A DNA stretch of 64,000 bases from the NCBI RefSeq assembly GCF_000316625.1, contig NC_019676.1:1909001-1973000 (forward strand). The letters run 5' to 3'. The notes under the pieces were generated by a model. The model was not told the origin of the DNA. It ran no database searches and worked only from the letters and a program-made list of their open reading frames with translations. This DNA comes from Nostoc sp. PCC 7107. Its GTDB lineage: Bacteria > Cyanobacteriota > Cyanobacteriia > Cyanobacteriales > Nostocaceae. The translations under genes were made by a program, and so were the position numbers. Positions 17,708 through 26,826 of the stretch are shown here, one piece after another (within the stretch, counting starts at the first letter, position 1; each line of letters opens with the position of its first letter).

Positions 17708-18655
17708 TTATTTTTGCAAAAGAGAAATATTTTTATTAGGTTTTGGAACTTCGCCGCCTAAACTGCGGAAATATAACCCGCCAACAGTGAGCAAAAATAA
17801 AACATATCCCACTGCTTGCACAATATATAGATGTTCTCTATAGCCAAATAAAGATTTAAAAATAATGCCAGGGAATTGGTCATCAGGCAAAATACTAGAA
17901 GTATTCCACACTATCGGCCCTAATATGCAAGAGTGAACTTTGGTAAAGTGTTCATAGTAAAAACACAGGCTTTCTGTGGCGCGACTGCTGAGAGCTAAGT
18001 TAGCAACAGCATCATCAAAATGTTTTAATGCAGAAACGACTAACCCGGCCACAATCAACACTAATAAAACGCCCATAACTTGAAAAAATTGGCGGATGTT
18101 GATTTTAACACCTAATTTAAATAACAATACACCAATTGTGGCTGCTACTAATAAACCACCAAGAGCGCCAATGGTAGGAATTAAACCCTGCTGAAAGTTA
18201 GCTGCAATGAACAGCACGGTTTCAAAACCTTCGCGGACTACGGCGATTAAAATTAAACTAAAAACGCCCCAGCCAGCATTGGCGTTTTGTGTCAGTGCTT
18301 CTGTGACAGCGCCTTCTACTTGGGCTTTCATAAATCTGGCTTGTTTCGTCATCCAGATTAGCATCCAACTGAGCATTGCGATCGCCAGCACACTAAATAC
18401 ACCTTCTAGTCCCGGTTCAACTACAGATGTATATTGCGGATTTATTTTTCCTAGTGCTTGAATAACAACACTAAACAGTACACCTATCAATGCACTGACA
18501 GCAATACCAACGCCGACACCAGCATACACCCAAGAATTCAGTCGGGATTGTTTGGCTTTTTTCAATAAAGCCAACACTATCCCCACAACTAAGGCGGCTT
18601 CTACTCCTTCTCGGAGTGTAATTACAAAAGTAGGTAAAGCAGTACTAAAATTCAT
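17708..18655 (-). CDS. FTR1-family high-affinity iron permease
   Basis: A 315-residue integral membrane protein with about seven hydrophobic segments. The two REGxE motifs that define FTR1 and EfeU iron permeases are present: LREGVEAALVVG at about residues 14-25 and VREGFETVLF at about 138-147. The family takes up iron across the inner membrane, usually after oxidation of Fe(II). On the same strand upstream lie a ferritin-like protein, an HhH lipoprotein and a multicopper oxidase, which together suggest an oxidase-coupled uptake system. It starts 116 bases after the ferritin gene, across a tandem-repeat spacer, so it may have its own promoter. Confidence 0.88.
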   Translation of the reverse strand: MNFSTALPTFVITLREGVEAALVVGIVLALLKKAKQSRLNSWVYAGVGVGIAVSALIGVLFSVVIQALGKINPQYTSVVEPGLEGVFSVLAIAMLSWMLIWMTKQARFMKAQVEGAVTEALTQNANAGWGVFSLILIAVVREGFETVLFIAANFQQGLIPTIGALGGLLVAATIGVLLFKLGVKINIRQFFQVMGVLLVLIVAGLVVSALKHFDDAVANLALSSRATESLCFYYEHFTKVHSCILGPIVWNTSSILPDDQFPGIIFKSLFGYREHLYIVQAVGYVLFLLTVGGLYFRSLGGEVPKPNKNISLLQK

Positions 18656-18771
18656 TTTTCTTAGTCCAAAGTCAATAGTCCAAAGTCAATAGTCTAAAGT
18701 CAATGGTCTAAAGTCAAGAGTTGAAAGTCTATATTTTTAACCATTGACCGTTGACCATTGACTATTAACTA
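18656..18771. repeat. short tandem repeats (AGTCCAAAGTCAAT)
   Basis: About four imperfect copies of a 14-base unit run from 18662 to 18718 (two heptamers each), followed by TTGACCA-type heptamers to about 18765. These are typical short tandem repeats of heterocystous cyanobacteria. Confidence 0.7.
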
Positions 18772-19209
18772 TTAGCTAAAATCTCGCAGCATTTTTTTCA
18801 ATTCGACATTATGCAGTTCTTCTTGTCCAATCATCCCACGGGCAAATTCTTCTAAATAGACACTAGCATTGCTGACAGTATCTAAGAGATTTTTGTACAA
18901 TTCCAAGGCTTTCTTTTCATGAGATAAGCTTTCTGCCAAAATATCTTTGACGGAATGCTTAAAAGTTTCTTCCATTGGTGTAATTCTCAGGGTGGGATGC
19001 CCATCTAACCCAGTGAGAATTTCTCCAACTTGCTGGGCATGAAGTAAAGATTCACTTGCTTGTGCCTTAAAAAAACCCACAATAGGAATCCGATTCGGGC
19101 CAGTCACCATCAAAGAATAATGGGTATAACGTACTACTCCTGCTAACTCAAATTCCATAATGGTATTGAGGAGTTCGATAGTCTTTTTTTGGTCAAGTTC
19201 TTGTATCAT
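18772..19209 (-). CDS. ferritin-like/bacterioferritin-family protein
   Basis: A 145-residue four-helix-bundle protein. It has the glutamate and histidine pattern of the ferritin-like superfamily: ELLNTIMEFELAGVVRYTHY in the first helix, QASESLLHAQQVGEIL in the second, LSHEKKALELYKNLL in the third and GQEELHNVELKKML in the fourth. These supply ExxH-type di-iron ligands. It is close in length to bacterioferritin but I see no clear haem-binding methionine. It probably stores or handles iron taken up by the neighbouring permease. Start chosen at MIQELDQKK. Confidence 0.85.
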   Translation of the reverse strand: MIQELDQKKTIELLNTIMEFELAGVVRYTHYSLMVTGPNRIPIVGFFKAQASESLLHAQQVGEILTGLDGHPTLRITPMEETFKHSVKDILAESLSHEKKALELYKNLLDTVSNASVYLEEFARGMIGQEELHNVELKKMLRDFS

Positions 19210-19429
19210 TTGTTAAGTTCAGCAATATACAAATTGAGCCTGATGAGTAATTAATTAGGCATGAATCACTTGAAGAGGACTTCAGAAGCTATAATTCAGA
19301 ATCAATCATCAGCATATAATTCATCCTGAATTCTCTTCTGATAGCTTTTTCATGTTTCATATCTAATTATTTGCTCATAGCTCACTTATTTTAAGCTTTT
19401 GACTCTCTACTTTTCTGTTAGTTTAGAGT

Positions 19430-20470
19430 CTATCGTTGTGCCTGTGTACTTGATTTATCAATAACTTTTTGAGAATTTTGCTCAATGGTTTTGATTAACT
19501 GGGTTACTTCAACAGGGGTTTTAACTGGTTTAGCAGGTGGAATGGCGCTAGGCCAAACTTTGGTGAGTTCACTGAGACTAGCTTCAATTGCTTTGTGTGC
19601 GTCGGGACTATCTTGTGCTACTTGGCTAGAAATACCTTTGTATAGGTCATTAGCATAAAGAACGAAGCCACGAGAGTCTTGATATTCAATGGCTGCGGCT
19701 ATTTTACCATCAGCGATCGCAGCCCCATACTCGGAATTCGCTGAATCTAACAATTCATTAATTACTTGCAGTACAAATCCCGGTTTTTTGCGTTGTGCTT
19801 CTGGTAAAACTGCGATCGCGCCATCTACAGACTGCACAGAAGCAGTAAAATCAGTTTTAACTTTGGCGTTCTTGGGATTCGATTTCACTAAATCTTGCAA
19901 ACCTACCAAAGTTGTCTTAAACTCTTTCACCTTGCGTTCATTTAATTGTTCTTCTACATCAACGTAGATTTCTTCAACTGGGTGTCCAATATGCGGTTCT
20001 GCTTGTTTTGGTAAATTCTTATCTAACAATTCTTGTGCTACTAAAAGATGTCCTTTCATCAAGCCTAACTTTGTCATGTAATCAACATCTTTGGGTTCAC
20101 CTGTAAGAACAACTTCTTGAACAGTTACTTGGTCTTTAATTTGGTCGAACTGTTCTTGAGTAATTACTTTTTTGTTAACTAAATCTTCAGGACTTGCATA
20201 GGGACGGCTGGCCTGAATTTTGTTCGATAAAGCTGGTACGCCTAATTTAGCTTCAAATTTATCTAATTCTGACAATATCGCCGTATTTATATTAATTTTT
20301 GCCTTGCTACCATGACCGCTGTGATTTGTGGTTTCTGTGACTTGGGCTGTGGATGTTGAGTTAGTATCTGGTGCGGATGGCTTTTCTGCGGTTGGGGTGT
20401 TGTTACAAGCACTCAAGCTGACAATTGCCGCCGTAGCAATAGTTAAACAAAAGTATTTAAATTTTTTCAT
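19430..20470 (-). CDS. lipoprotein with ComEA-like HhH domain, iron-cluster partner
   Basis: A 346-residue exported protein. A lipoprotein signal (hydrophobic residues 8-20, LSAC lipobox) is followed by a low-complexity Ser/Thr/Pro linker. Then comes a helix-hairpin-helix region (ININTAILSELDKFEAKLGV...ASPEDLVNKKVITQEQFDQI) of the ComEA type. The larger C-terminal part is helical and includes KGHLLVAQELLDKNLPKQAE and HIGHPVEEIY, histidine and glutamate motifs that recall the EfeO/imelysin style of metal binding. That resemblance is mine and unproven. Its place between a multicopper oxidase and ferritin/FTR1 genes suggests a periplasmic iron-handling role rather than DNA uptake. Confidence 0.6.
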   Translation of the reverse strand: MKKFKYFCLTIATAAIVSLSACNNTPTAEKPSAPDTNSTSTAQVTETTNHSGHGSKAKININTAILSELDKFEAKLGVPALSNKIQASRPYASPEDLVNKKVITQEQFDQIKDQVTVQEVVLTGEPKDVDYMTKLGLMKGHLLVAQELLDKNLPKQAEPHIGHPVEEIYVDVEEQLNERKVKEFKTTLVGLQDLVKSNPKNAKVKTDFTASVQSVDGAIAVLPEAQRKKPGFVLQVINELLDSANSEYGAAIADGKIAAAIEYQDSRGFVLYANDLYKGISSQVAQDSPDAHKAIEASLSELTKVWPSAIPPAKPVKTPVEVTQLIKTIEQNSQKVIDKSSTQAQR

Positions 20471-20675
20471 GTTTTTAACGGTTGGTATGACTGAGTGTCG
20501 TAGATTTAGCTATGCCCATTTTGCAGGTAATGCAATACTTTTGCAACTACTCATGAAATTTTTGAATTTATTTTAATATTTTTTTCAATATAGTTGAGAT
20601 ATAAAGCTATTAATATTACTATTTATGCTTGATCTAACATAGATTTACTAGCTTAATGGAGCTAATAATTTTAGA

Positions 20676-21710
20676 CTAAGTTTGAGAAGACTTATCAGTA
20701 ATTACTTCAAATTGACCCATACAACCGTTTTCTGCGATCGCATCTTGATGCGGATGGAACATATACTTACCTGGATAGCGGAAAGCAAATTCTAAAATAT
20801 GCCGTTCTGCTATACCCATTGTGATCACATCAGTTTTCTCAGTGGGAGTCATAGTCATTCCACTGCGATAAACATCAAAGAAGTTGGCGTGTAAGTGAAA
20901 AGTGGCTGCCGTATCATATTCAATGATGTTGAGAACATACAAGCGAACCAATTGATTTTGATATATCGGGATAGGATTATCCATGAAGTAATGCGGTAAT
21001 CCATTAAAAGCGTAATATTCATTGTGGCTGTCATCATTTACGTCATAACCAGCCATCACTAACACAATTTCATCAGCTGGGGGGCGCGGTGTGGGAGGAT
21101 CAATGATAAACATCCCATACAAACCCTTGGCAATATGGCGAGTGACAGGTTCAATATGACAGTGATACAGATGAACACCATAAGGTTCTGCATCAAATTC
21201 ATAGATTGTGGCGCTACCATTGCTGACGGGACGAATTCCATCCATCTCTGCGGGATGAACACCATGAAAATGTAGAGAATGAGAATGTCCCGCCTTATTG
21301 AGAAATAGTATCCGTACGCGTTCGCCTTGCTTCGCTCGTAGCGTTGGCCCTGGTATGCGACCGTTTAAATCCCAAACGTTGTAGGAAACAGCACTGTTGA
21401 GTTGAATGACAGAAGTCCCCGCCGTTAGTTGGAATTCTCGTACAGTCCGGCCATTTTCCTGTTTAACTACACCATAATCAAAATTTCGTAGCATCTGCAT
21501 AGGTTTAGCAGCTTGGTTTGTTGCGGCTATTTCCAATGGCGGGACTTTGACTATCGACTTACTTTTTGCAGTCAGAGTATGCCAAAGTGTAGCTGTACCT
21601 GCAAATCCAGCACCGCATATTCCTAGTTTTATTAGTTGACGACGACTGAAGAGTTGCTCTTTACCCAGAACGAAGTTGTTGGGCATTACCTTAAAATCAA
21701 AAATTGGCAC
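20676..21710 (-). CDS. two-domain multicopper oxidase, Tat-exported
   Basis: A 344-residue enzyme with two cupredoxin domains, shorter than the usual three-domain laccases. A twin-arginine signal (SRRQLIKLG, about residues 22-30) precedes a hydrophobic stretch. Copper-ligand motifs are complete: HSLHFHG and HLYHCHIEP in the first domain, and TFHLHANFF plus MFHPHQDAIAENGCMGQF in the second. Multicopper oxidases of this kind oxidise Fe(II), other metals or phenols. Beside an FTR1 permease, ferroxidase activity feeding iron uptake is the natural reading, as with yeast Fet3-Ftr1. The start could also be the second Met (MPNNF). Confidence 0.88.
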   Translation of the reverse strand: MPIFDFKVMPNNFVLGKEQLFSRRQLIKLGICGAGFAGTATLWHTLTAKSKSIVKVPPLEIAATNQAAKPMQMLRNFDYGVVKQENGRTVREFQLTAGTSVIQLNSAVSYNVWDLNGRIPGPTLRAKQGERVRILFLNKAGHSHSLHFHGVHPAEMDGIRPVSNGSATIYEFDAEPYGVHLYHCHIEPVTRHIAKGLYGMFIIDPPTPRPPADEIVLVMAGYDVNDDSHNEYYAFNGLPHYFMDNPIPIYQNQLVRLYVLNIIEYDTAATFHLHANFFDVYRSGMTMTPTEKTDVITMGIAERHILEFAFRYPGKYMFHPHQDAIAENGCMGQFEVITDKSSQT

Positions 21711-21758
21711 AAAAAAAGTTGCAAGATATTTTGCAACTATTATTTTAGATCATACTCT

Positions 21759-21778
21759 AAATAATAATTATTATCAAC
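21759..21778 (-). promoter_or_regulatory. possible Fur-box-like palindrome
   Basis: The AT-rich palindrome AAATAATAATTATTATCAAC lies about 50 bases upstream of the multicopper oxidase start. It resembles the Fur consensus GATAATGATAATCATTATC. AT-rich sequence gives such matches by chance, so this is weak. Confidence 0.3.
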
Positions 21779-22024
21779 AATTTATAAAAATTTTATCACA
21801 TCTATCCCAGGTAAGAAATATCCCAAGCGATCGCTTGTTCATCAAACTACACAAAAGTATTAAGTCCCGTTGCAATGAATGAAATAAACACAGTTTTCTG
21901 GTTTGGAGTCCAATTGGTACACTGACTACAGATGAATTACAACAACTTAATCCCGAAGATGCGTCATAGAATTTTGGATTTTGGATGGAAAATCAGACTC
22001 TTTGTGTAGATTCAGTCCTAACCT
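21779..22024. other. intergenic region, no gene seen
   Basis: Spacer between the divergent oxidase and the end of the dipeptidase gene. Short fragments can be translated but none has a start and ribosome binding site worth calling. Confidence 0.4.
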
Positions 22025-22732
22025 CTATAAAATTCGACCATAACAGGCTGTAAAATGATTAGCTGGATTCGCTTGATGATTCAGCCAAGCCCACATTTGA
22101 TCACCGAAACAAAAATGCCACCACTCTCTAGGATTACGTTGAAAGCCAGCTTTTAACATGACATCATTTAACAGCTGACGGTGGGCATGATATTGTTTTG
22201 CATCTGGATGGTGATGATTGGCATAATAATCGGGATGCGATCGCTCTGACAATTCATCTATAGGCGAACCCATATTCACTACTTGGCCTGCATCATCGAC
22301 TAACGTGACATCCACCGCCGCCCCTGTACTATGAGGCGGCGGCGTTTTTTCATCCATACTAGGTACAGCCCAAATTTGGTAAACCGCTTCCCAAATTTCT
22401 TGGCGTTGATTTGGTGATAACTCTGCTTCTATCAGCCGCCTCTCTGTTAATGCTGTCGCAAAGCTGTAATCAACCATAAACTGCTGTACAGTCACCGGGC
22501 GATAGCCGTCAAAAATTTGTATCCGCCAATGAGGATGTAGTGACTCCAAGTAATTTTGGGCTGTGATTAAATTTTCCACAACACGTTGGCGGAGATAATA
22601 TGGAGAATATTCCCCATAAATCGCACCCAGTTTTGCATAAGGATGGGGCGACTCTACCGCAAACAGTTGCAGAGGAATCTCTACCAGAGGTTCACCGCAT
22701 TCAACAATAGAGATATGGTGATAAGGTCTCAT
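22025..22732 (-). CDS. D-alanyl-D-alanine dipeptidase (VanX/DdpX type)
   Basis: A zinc peptidase of family M15D, which splits D-Ala-D-Ala. The 235-residue protein has the diagnostic motifs: IFDGYRPVTVQQFM at about residues 78-91, HSTGAAVDVTLVDD (the zinc-binding SxHxxGxAxD region) at about 137-150, and REWWHFCFGD (the ExxWH catalytic and zinc motif) near residue 205. Many bacteria carry it for peptidoglycan-peptide recycling rather than vancomycin resistance, and no vanHA genes lie nearby. It stands alone. Confidence 0.88.
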   Translation of the reverse strand: MRPYHHISIVECGEPLVEIPLQLFAVESPHPYAKLGAIYGEYSPYYLRQRVVENLITAQNYLESLHPHWRIQIFDGYRPVTVQQFMVDYSFATALTERRLIEAELSPNQRQEIWEAVYQIWAVPSMDEKTPPPHSTGAAVDVTLVDDAGQVVNMGSPIDELSERSHPDYYANHHHPDAKQYHAHRQLLNDVMLKAGFQRNPREWWHFCFGDQMWAWLNHQANPANHFTACYGRIL

Positions 22733-22797
22733 ACCAATTTTGGATTTTAGATTTTGGGTGACTTTCCAGAATCTTAAATCATAATTTTGTTAGGACA

Positions 22798-23943
22798 TTA
22801 ATATCCATAAAGATTTCCCTGTACTCCACCTGTAGTTTGTCCGGGAACGGAAGTATTTGATGGTAGTTGAATGCCTCTAAAAGAGCGATTATTTTGATAA
22901 CTTGCTGGCGCAGCAGGTGTCACAATGTATGCAGAGGGATTTGGTGCAGAGTAGGGTGTAGTGTTAGTTGGCACAGATGAACCAACAGGTTGTGTCGTAG
23001 TAATTGATGGTAATTGATTTGTCAACGGCTGGACAGTATTTACACCGTTATAATAATTTGTGGGTTGGCTGGGTACACTGGGCTGGGTGTAACCAGTACT
23101 GCTATTGAAACTGGTGTTAGGCAGAAAATTCTGACTATTAGTGGGTAAACCTTGAGGAACCGAGTTAGACTGAGTTTTCCCGAAATTATTGCTGTAATTT
23201 GTAGTCGTGCTATTGATGTTAGATAAATTTTGGGGAATTCCGGTATATGAAGTTTGCCCAAAAGTAGTGCTGGGGGTTGAAGTTACACCATTAACGTTAG
23301 ATGGTGATACTTGAGTAGCCGATGGTGCAAGTATCGTTGGTGAAGAACTAATGGAGTTGTATGGATTATTGGCAGTCTGATTTATGCCAACTTGTACAGA
23401 ATATGGGTTTGCGGCTGAACCTGGTGGTTGAGATGACGAATTTAGCAACTGGCTGCTATTTTGTGCGCCAAACTGCAACAAATTTTCGGTTTGGGCGACA
23501 AAAGGATTTTTACTCTCAGATACAGATGTACCATCACTGAATCCTAAACTAGGATTTAATTTAGTCTCTCTGGCAGATTTTTGTTTATTAATTACATCTT
23601 GCAAGAAATCCTTACCCTTTTTCGATTTAGAGTTATCTGTAGGGGAACTCACTATTACAGGGTTAGTTGCTTTTTCAGCATCATTATACAAAACTGGTAA
23701 GTTATCAATATCTGCTGCGATCGCTTTATCTTCTGCTGACAGTGAAGAGTTATCCGCTTTCTGCCTTGTGGCTTCGCTGTTTTGTTTGCTGGTAAACGCA
23801 TTTGGGTTAGACCAATATTCTCTAATTACTAGCCCTAACACTGATAAAAAAATTGCTGTTCCCCAAAAAGCCGGCTTGCTAAAATTCCATAACCTGGCTT
23901 TGAGATAACGTAGGTAAGCGGGTGGATAATGACGATTTGACAT
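22798..23943 (-). CDS. single-pass membrane protein with long Ser/Asn/Gln-rich tail
   Basis: A 381-residue protein. One membrane segment is predicted at about residues 22-41 (FWGTAIFLSVLGLVIREYW), after a short basic N-terminus. The rest is low in complexity, rich in S, N, T, Q and P, and probably disordered outside the cytoplasm, with recurring NSSSQPP-, TNYSNNFG- and NTSFNSST-like stretches. Such composition suggests a surface or cell-wall-associated linker. I do not recognise the family or function. Confidence 0.6.
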   Translation of the reverse strand: MSNRHYPPAYLRYLKARLWNFSKPAFWGTAIFLSVLGLVIREYWSNPNAFTSKQNSEATRQKADNSSLSAEDKAIAADIDNLPVLYNDAEKATNPVIVSSPTDNSKSKKGKDFLQDVINKQKSARETKLNPSLGFSDGTSVSESKNPFVAQTENLLQFGAQNSSQLLNSSSQPPGSAANPYSVQVGINQTANNPYNSISSSPTILAPSATQVSPSNVNGVTSTPSTTFGQTSYTGIPQNLSNINSTTTNYSNNFGKTQSNSVPQGLPTNSQNFLPNTSFNSSTGYTQPSVPSQPTNYYNGVNTVQPLTNQLPSITTTQPVGSSVPTNTTPYSAPNPSAYIVTPAAPASYQNNRSFRGIQLPSNTSVPGQTTGGVQGNLYGY

Positions 23944-24391
23944 GGCTGAGTCTCAGATTTTACTGGCAAATGGTATACCTGGGTGCAAACTTACAGCAAA
24001 TACAAATTGCGTGATGCTGTGACCATCCTAGCTTGATTACGGATAAATAATGAAGATTTAAGTATAAAATTTCATACTTCACACTACGCACTTCATACTT
24101 CTACAAAATGATTCTGCCTATATTTTAAGCTTCGGTCACTTTCGATAACATCATGAACTGAAACCTGCACTAATTTATTGTTATGGCTGGGTAATTTTCC
24201 AAAAGAAGGGGGGGTAGGGACTAGAACGTAGAAAGTAGGGAGTAGTGAATAGATGGACAAGGGAATGAGCAATAACCATAAAACCAAGGCAAGAATCGTC
24301 ATTTCTTCTACCCCTACAACCCTTACACCCTAATACCCCTACACCTGTCAGCCTCCCTTGACCCCCTGCTATTTACCAGGAGACTACAGCA
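23944..24391. other. intergenic region with CCCCTACA repeats
   Basis: About 450 bases. An irregular CCCCTACA/CCCTTACACC repeat runs about 24306-24350, just before the CBS-CP12 gene. No gene with credible signals was seen. Confidence 0.45.
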
Positions 24392-25012
24392 ATGATGAAA
24401 GCTGAAGATATCATGACCAAGGATGTGATTACCATTCGTGGGTCAGCAACTGTCGCTGAAGCAGTTCGCCTAATGAAAGACAAAAACTTGCGTGCTTTGG
24501 TTGTAGATCGTCGCTATGATAATGATGCCTATGGCATGGTTAGCGAAACAGATATTGTCTATAAGGTAATAGCCTACGGTAAAGACCCTAAACTAGTGCG
24601 GGTTTATGAAATTATGAGTAAACCTTGTATTGTTGTCAATCCTGAATTAAGTGTTGAATATGTAGCGCGGTTATTTGCCAACACTGGTATTCGCAGAGCG
24701 CCAGTCATTCAAAGTAAATTGTTAGGCATTATCTCGATTACTGATATTTTGACTAAGAGTAATTTTGTAGAAGCCCCAATAACAATGAGGCTAGAGGAAA
24801 AAATTCAAAAAGCGGTTGAAGCAGCCCGCGCCATTTGTACTCAGTATGGCGCTTACTCTAAAGCCTGTGCGGCTGCTTGGGATGAAGTAGAAGAACTACA
24901 AGCAGAAGCCGCCCATCAAAAAGCGGAAGGTATGGTTTCGGCTAAAGGTTCTTTTGAAGAATACTGTCGGGAAAATCCTAATGCGCCAGAATGCCGGAAC
25001 TATAAACCTTAG
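24392..25012 (+). CDS. CBS-CP12 fusion protein
   Basis: A 206-residue protein. Residues about 1-130 hold a pair of CBS domains (AEDIMTKDVITIRGSATVAE, then YEIMSKPCIVVNPELSVEYV), which usually bind adenine nucleotides. Residues about 137-206 form a CP12 domain: ICTQYGAYSKAC with its cysteine pair, the conserved AAWDEVEELQAEA core, and the C-terminal YCRENPNAPEC pair. CP12 is the redox-controlled linker that inactivates GAPDH and phosphoribulokinase of the Calvin cycle. CBS-CP12 fusions are known from cyanobacteria and are thought to connect energy state to this control. The start is M1 or M2, after an AGGAG ribosome site. Confidence 0.92.
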   Translation: MMKAEDIMTKDVITIRGSATVAEAVRLMKDKNLRALVVDRRYDNDAYGMVSETDIVYKVIAYGKDPKLVRVYEIMSKPCIVVNPELSVEYVARLFANTGIRRAPVIQSKLLGIISITDILTKSNFVEAPITMRLEEKIQKAVEAARAICTQYGAYSKACAAAWDEVEELQAEAAHQKAEGMVSAKGSFEEYCRENPNAPECRNYKP

Positions 25013-25089
25013 AAGTAAAAAGTAAAAAGTAAAAAGTAAAATTAATATTTCTTTTTACTTTTGCCTTTTACCTTTTGCCTTTAAATTTC
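25013..25089. repeat. AGTAAAA heptamer tandem repeat
   Basis: Four AGTAAAA heptamers at about 25014-25041 are followed by a partly complementary TTTTTACTTTTGCC run. The spacer can form a weak hairpin between the convergent genes. Confidence 0.7.
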
Positions 25090-25383
25090 CTACTCCTCGC
25101 TGTTAAGAATTTTCGGTACTTTGAAAAATTCGCCTTCTTGTTCTGGCGCACTTTCGAGGATAGCATCTCGGTCAGGATAAGGTATTAACTCATCCTCTCG
25201 CGTCACATTGCTAACATCAATTGCTCGTGTAGTTGGTAGCACATCACTAACATCTAGCTCACCTAGCTGTTCCACATAATTCAAAATACTTCCTAGCTGA
25301 GTGGTGAATTGCTCTTCTTCGGCTGGTGTCAAGTCTAACCGAGCGAGAAGAGCTACTTTATGAACTTGCTCACGGTCAATCAT
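25090..25383 (-). CDS. gatC: aspartyl/glutamyl-tRNA amidotransferase subunit C
   Basis: GatC is the small subunit of the GatCAB enzyme, which converts Glu-tRNA(Gln) or Asp-tRNA(Asn) to the amide form. The 97-residue length and sequence fit: VHKVALLARLDLTPAEEEQF, LGSILNYVEQLGELD, LPTTRAIDVSNVTREDE, and a C-terminal EFFKVPKIL. gatA and gatB are not in the window. It lies 106 bases after ycf3 on the same strand, across tandem repeats. Confidence 0.94.
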   Translation of the reverse strand: MIDREQVHKVALLARLDLTPAEEEQFTTQLGSILNYVEQLGELDVSDVLPTTRAIDVSNVTREDELIPYPDRDAILESAPEQEGEFFKVPKILNSEE

Positions 25384-25489
25384 GGTTGAGTTAAAAGTTA
25401 AAAGTTAAAAGTCAAATGTCAAAAGCCAAATGTCAAGAGTTTTTGCTTATTACATTATTGCCTATTGACAATTGACTAATGACTCTTGA
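25384..25489. repeat. AGTTAAA/AGTCAAA heptamer repeats
   Basis: Tandem heptamers AGTTAAA/AGTCAAA run about 25388-25437, followed by a partly complementary TTGACTAATGACTC block. No gene. Confidence 0.6.
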
Positions 25490-26011
25490 CTAAAAGAATA
25501 CGTCAATTTGCATCCGCCCAGTAGTTTTCAGCCAGTTTTGAGCTTCAATGTAGTTATTGGGAGCCATTCGTATGGCTCTAATCCAATAATCTGCGGCTTG
25601 GTCAAACAAGGCTTCACCACCGTCATGATCTCCTGCTTCTTTAGCTTTCTCGCCCTGGTAATGATAAATTACTGCGATGTTATTCAAGGCTTGGGGTATG
25701 CGTGGGTTGAGTTCAATTGCTTTGTGATAAAGTTCTAAAGCTTTTTGATGATTGCCGTTACTGGCATAAATTAGCCCCATATTGTAGAAAATATAACTGC
25801 GATCGTTGGAGTCTTCTTCTAGTGTTAGGGCTTCTTCATAATATTCTAATGCTTCGGCATATTCCCCTTCAGCTTGTGCCGACATTCCATCTCGGTAATA
25901 AACAAATGCTTCTTTAGCTTTTCTGTTAGTTGGCAGAATCTTGAGAATGATATCCGCCATGACGGTAAAAGATTTGTCAATAAAGTTATCGTTTTTCTGT
26001 GTTCTTGGCAT
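25490..26011 (-). CDS. ycf3: photosystem I assembly protein Ycf3
   Basis: Ycf3 is a thylakoid-associated chaperone needed to assemble photosystem I. The 173-residue protein begins [20 protein letters not shown] and contains three TPR units: [40 protein letters not shown], and a third starting [16 protein letters not shown]. The length and N-terminal motif match plastid and cyanobacterial homologues. This is a direct sign that the organism is photosynthetic. Confidence 0.95.
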   Translation of the reverse strand: MPRTQKNDNFIDKSFTVMADIILKILPTNRKAKEAFVYYRDGMSAQAEGEYAEALEYYEEALTLEEDSNDRSYIFYNMGLIYASNGNHQKALELYHKAIELNPRIPQALNNIAVIYHYQGEKAKEAGDHDGGEALFDQAADYWIRAIRMAPNNYIEAQNWLKTTGRMQIDVFF

Positions 26012-26124
26012 AACTGCCTCTATGGTTGTACAGCTAATAGCTCAAAAGATGCTTTTGGAAATTACAGCATTTTTCGGTTGGGTGCTGAGTAAGCACTCAG
26101 CATTTAAGAATTAGCACTCAATAG

Positions 26125-26826
26125 TTAATTTAACTGATTTGGGAGAGTATTCTCTTCACCAAGGGGGATAATACATTCTGGAATGTTGTGCTGGGGCTTA
26201 TTGACCAAATTGCTCACTGGGTAAGCTGTCATTGCTTCAGCGGGATAGGGATATAGTAGTGGCTGAAGTTTTTCTGGCGTTTGTACTTGCGTATCTAGCC
26301 ACAAATCGTAATCTTCGGGAGCCAAAATAACTGGCATCCTGTCATGGATTGGCTCTAACAATGCGTTAGCTGTTGTTGTCACAATGGTACAAGAGGCAAT
26401 TTTTTCTCCTTCCGGTGAGTGCCACATCTCCCATAATCCCGCAAAAGCGAAGGGTTGGCCATGTTCCAGGCGAAAATAAAAGGGCTGTTTTTTACCTTGT
26501 TGCTTTTGCCACTCATAAAAGCCATCAGCTATTACCAAACAACGTCGGCGCTTAAAAGCTGCACGAAAAGCTGGTTTTTCTGCCACTGTTTCGGCTCTGG
26601 CGTTAATTAGCTTTACTCCCATTTTTGCATCTTTTGCCCAGCCCGGAATCAAACCCCAACGTAACTGTTGAAATTCATCCTGTTTACTGGTGGGGCTGTG
26701 TAGCACTGTTGGCACCATTTGTGTAGGTGCAATGTTATATTGAGCAGCTAAATCTGGAATTTGTTGGAGATGGAAAGCCTTGCTGAGAGCATCGGCTGAC
26801 TGATTTAAAGTAAATCTTCCACACAT
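26125..26826 (-). CDS. SOS response-associated peptidase (YedK/HMCES, SRAP)
   Basis: The SRAP domain covers the 233-residue protein. Cys2 (MCGRFTLN), exposed after removal of Met1, forms a thiazolidine crosslink with abasic sites in single-stranded DNA. Other family motifs are present: LRWGLIPGWAK, INARAETV, FYEWQKQQG with the catalytic glutamate, and HDRMPVIL with the conserved histidine. It shields abasic DNA from breakage during replication. It stands alone; no LexA site was identified. Confidence 0.92.
   Translation of the reverse strand: MCGRFTLNQSADALSKAFHLQQIPDLAAQYNIAPTQMVPTVLHSPTSKQDEFQQLRWGLIPGWAKDAKMGVKLINARAETVAEKPAFRAAFKRRRCLVIADGFYEWQKQQGKKQPFYFRLEHGQPFAFAGLWEMWHSPEGEKIASCTIVTTTANALLEPIHDRMPVILAPEDYDLWLDTQVQTPEKLQPLLYPYPAEAMTAYPVSNLVNKPQHNIPECIIPLGEENTLPNQLN

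Noticed and set aside
22025-22732. Vancomycin-resistance gene
   Set aside because: A VanX-type dipeptidase alone, without vanH and vanA, points to wall-peptide recycling.
25013-25041. CRISPR-like repeats
   Set aside because: The heptamers are directly tandem with no spacers of constant length; they are short tandem repeats.
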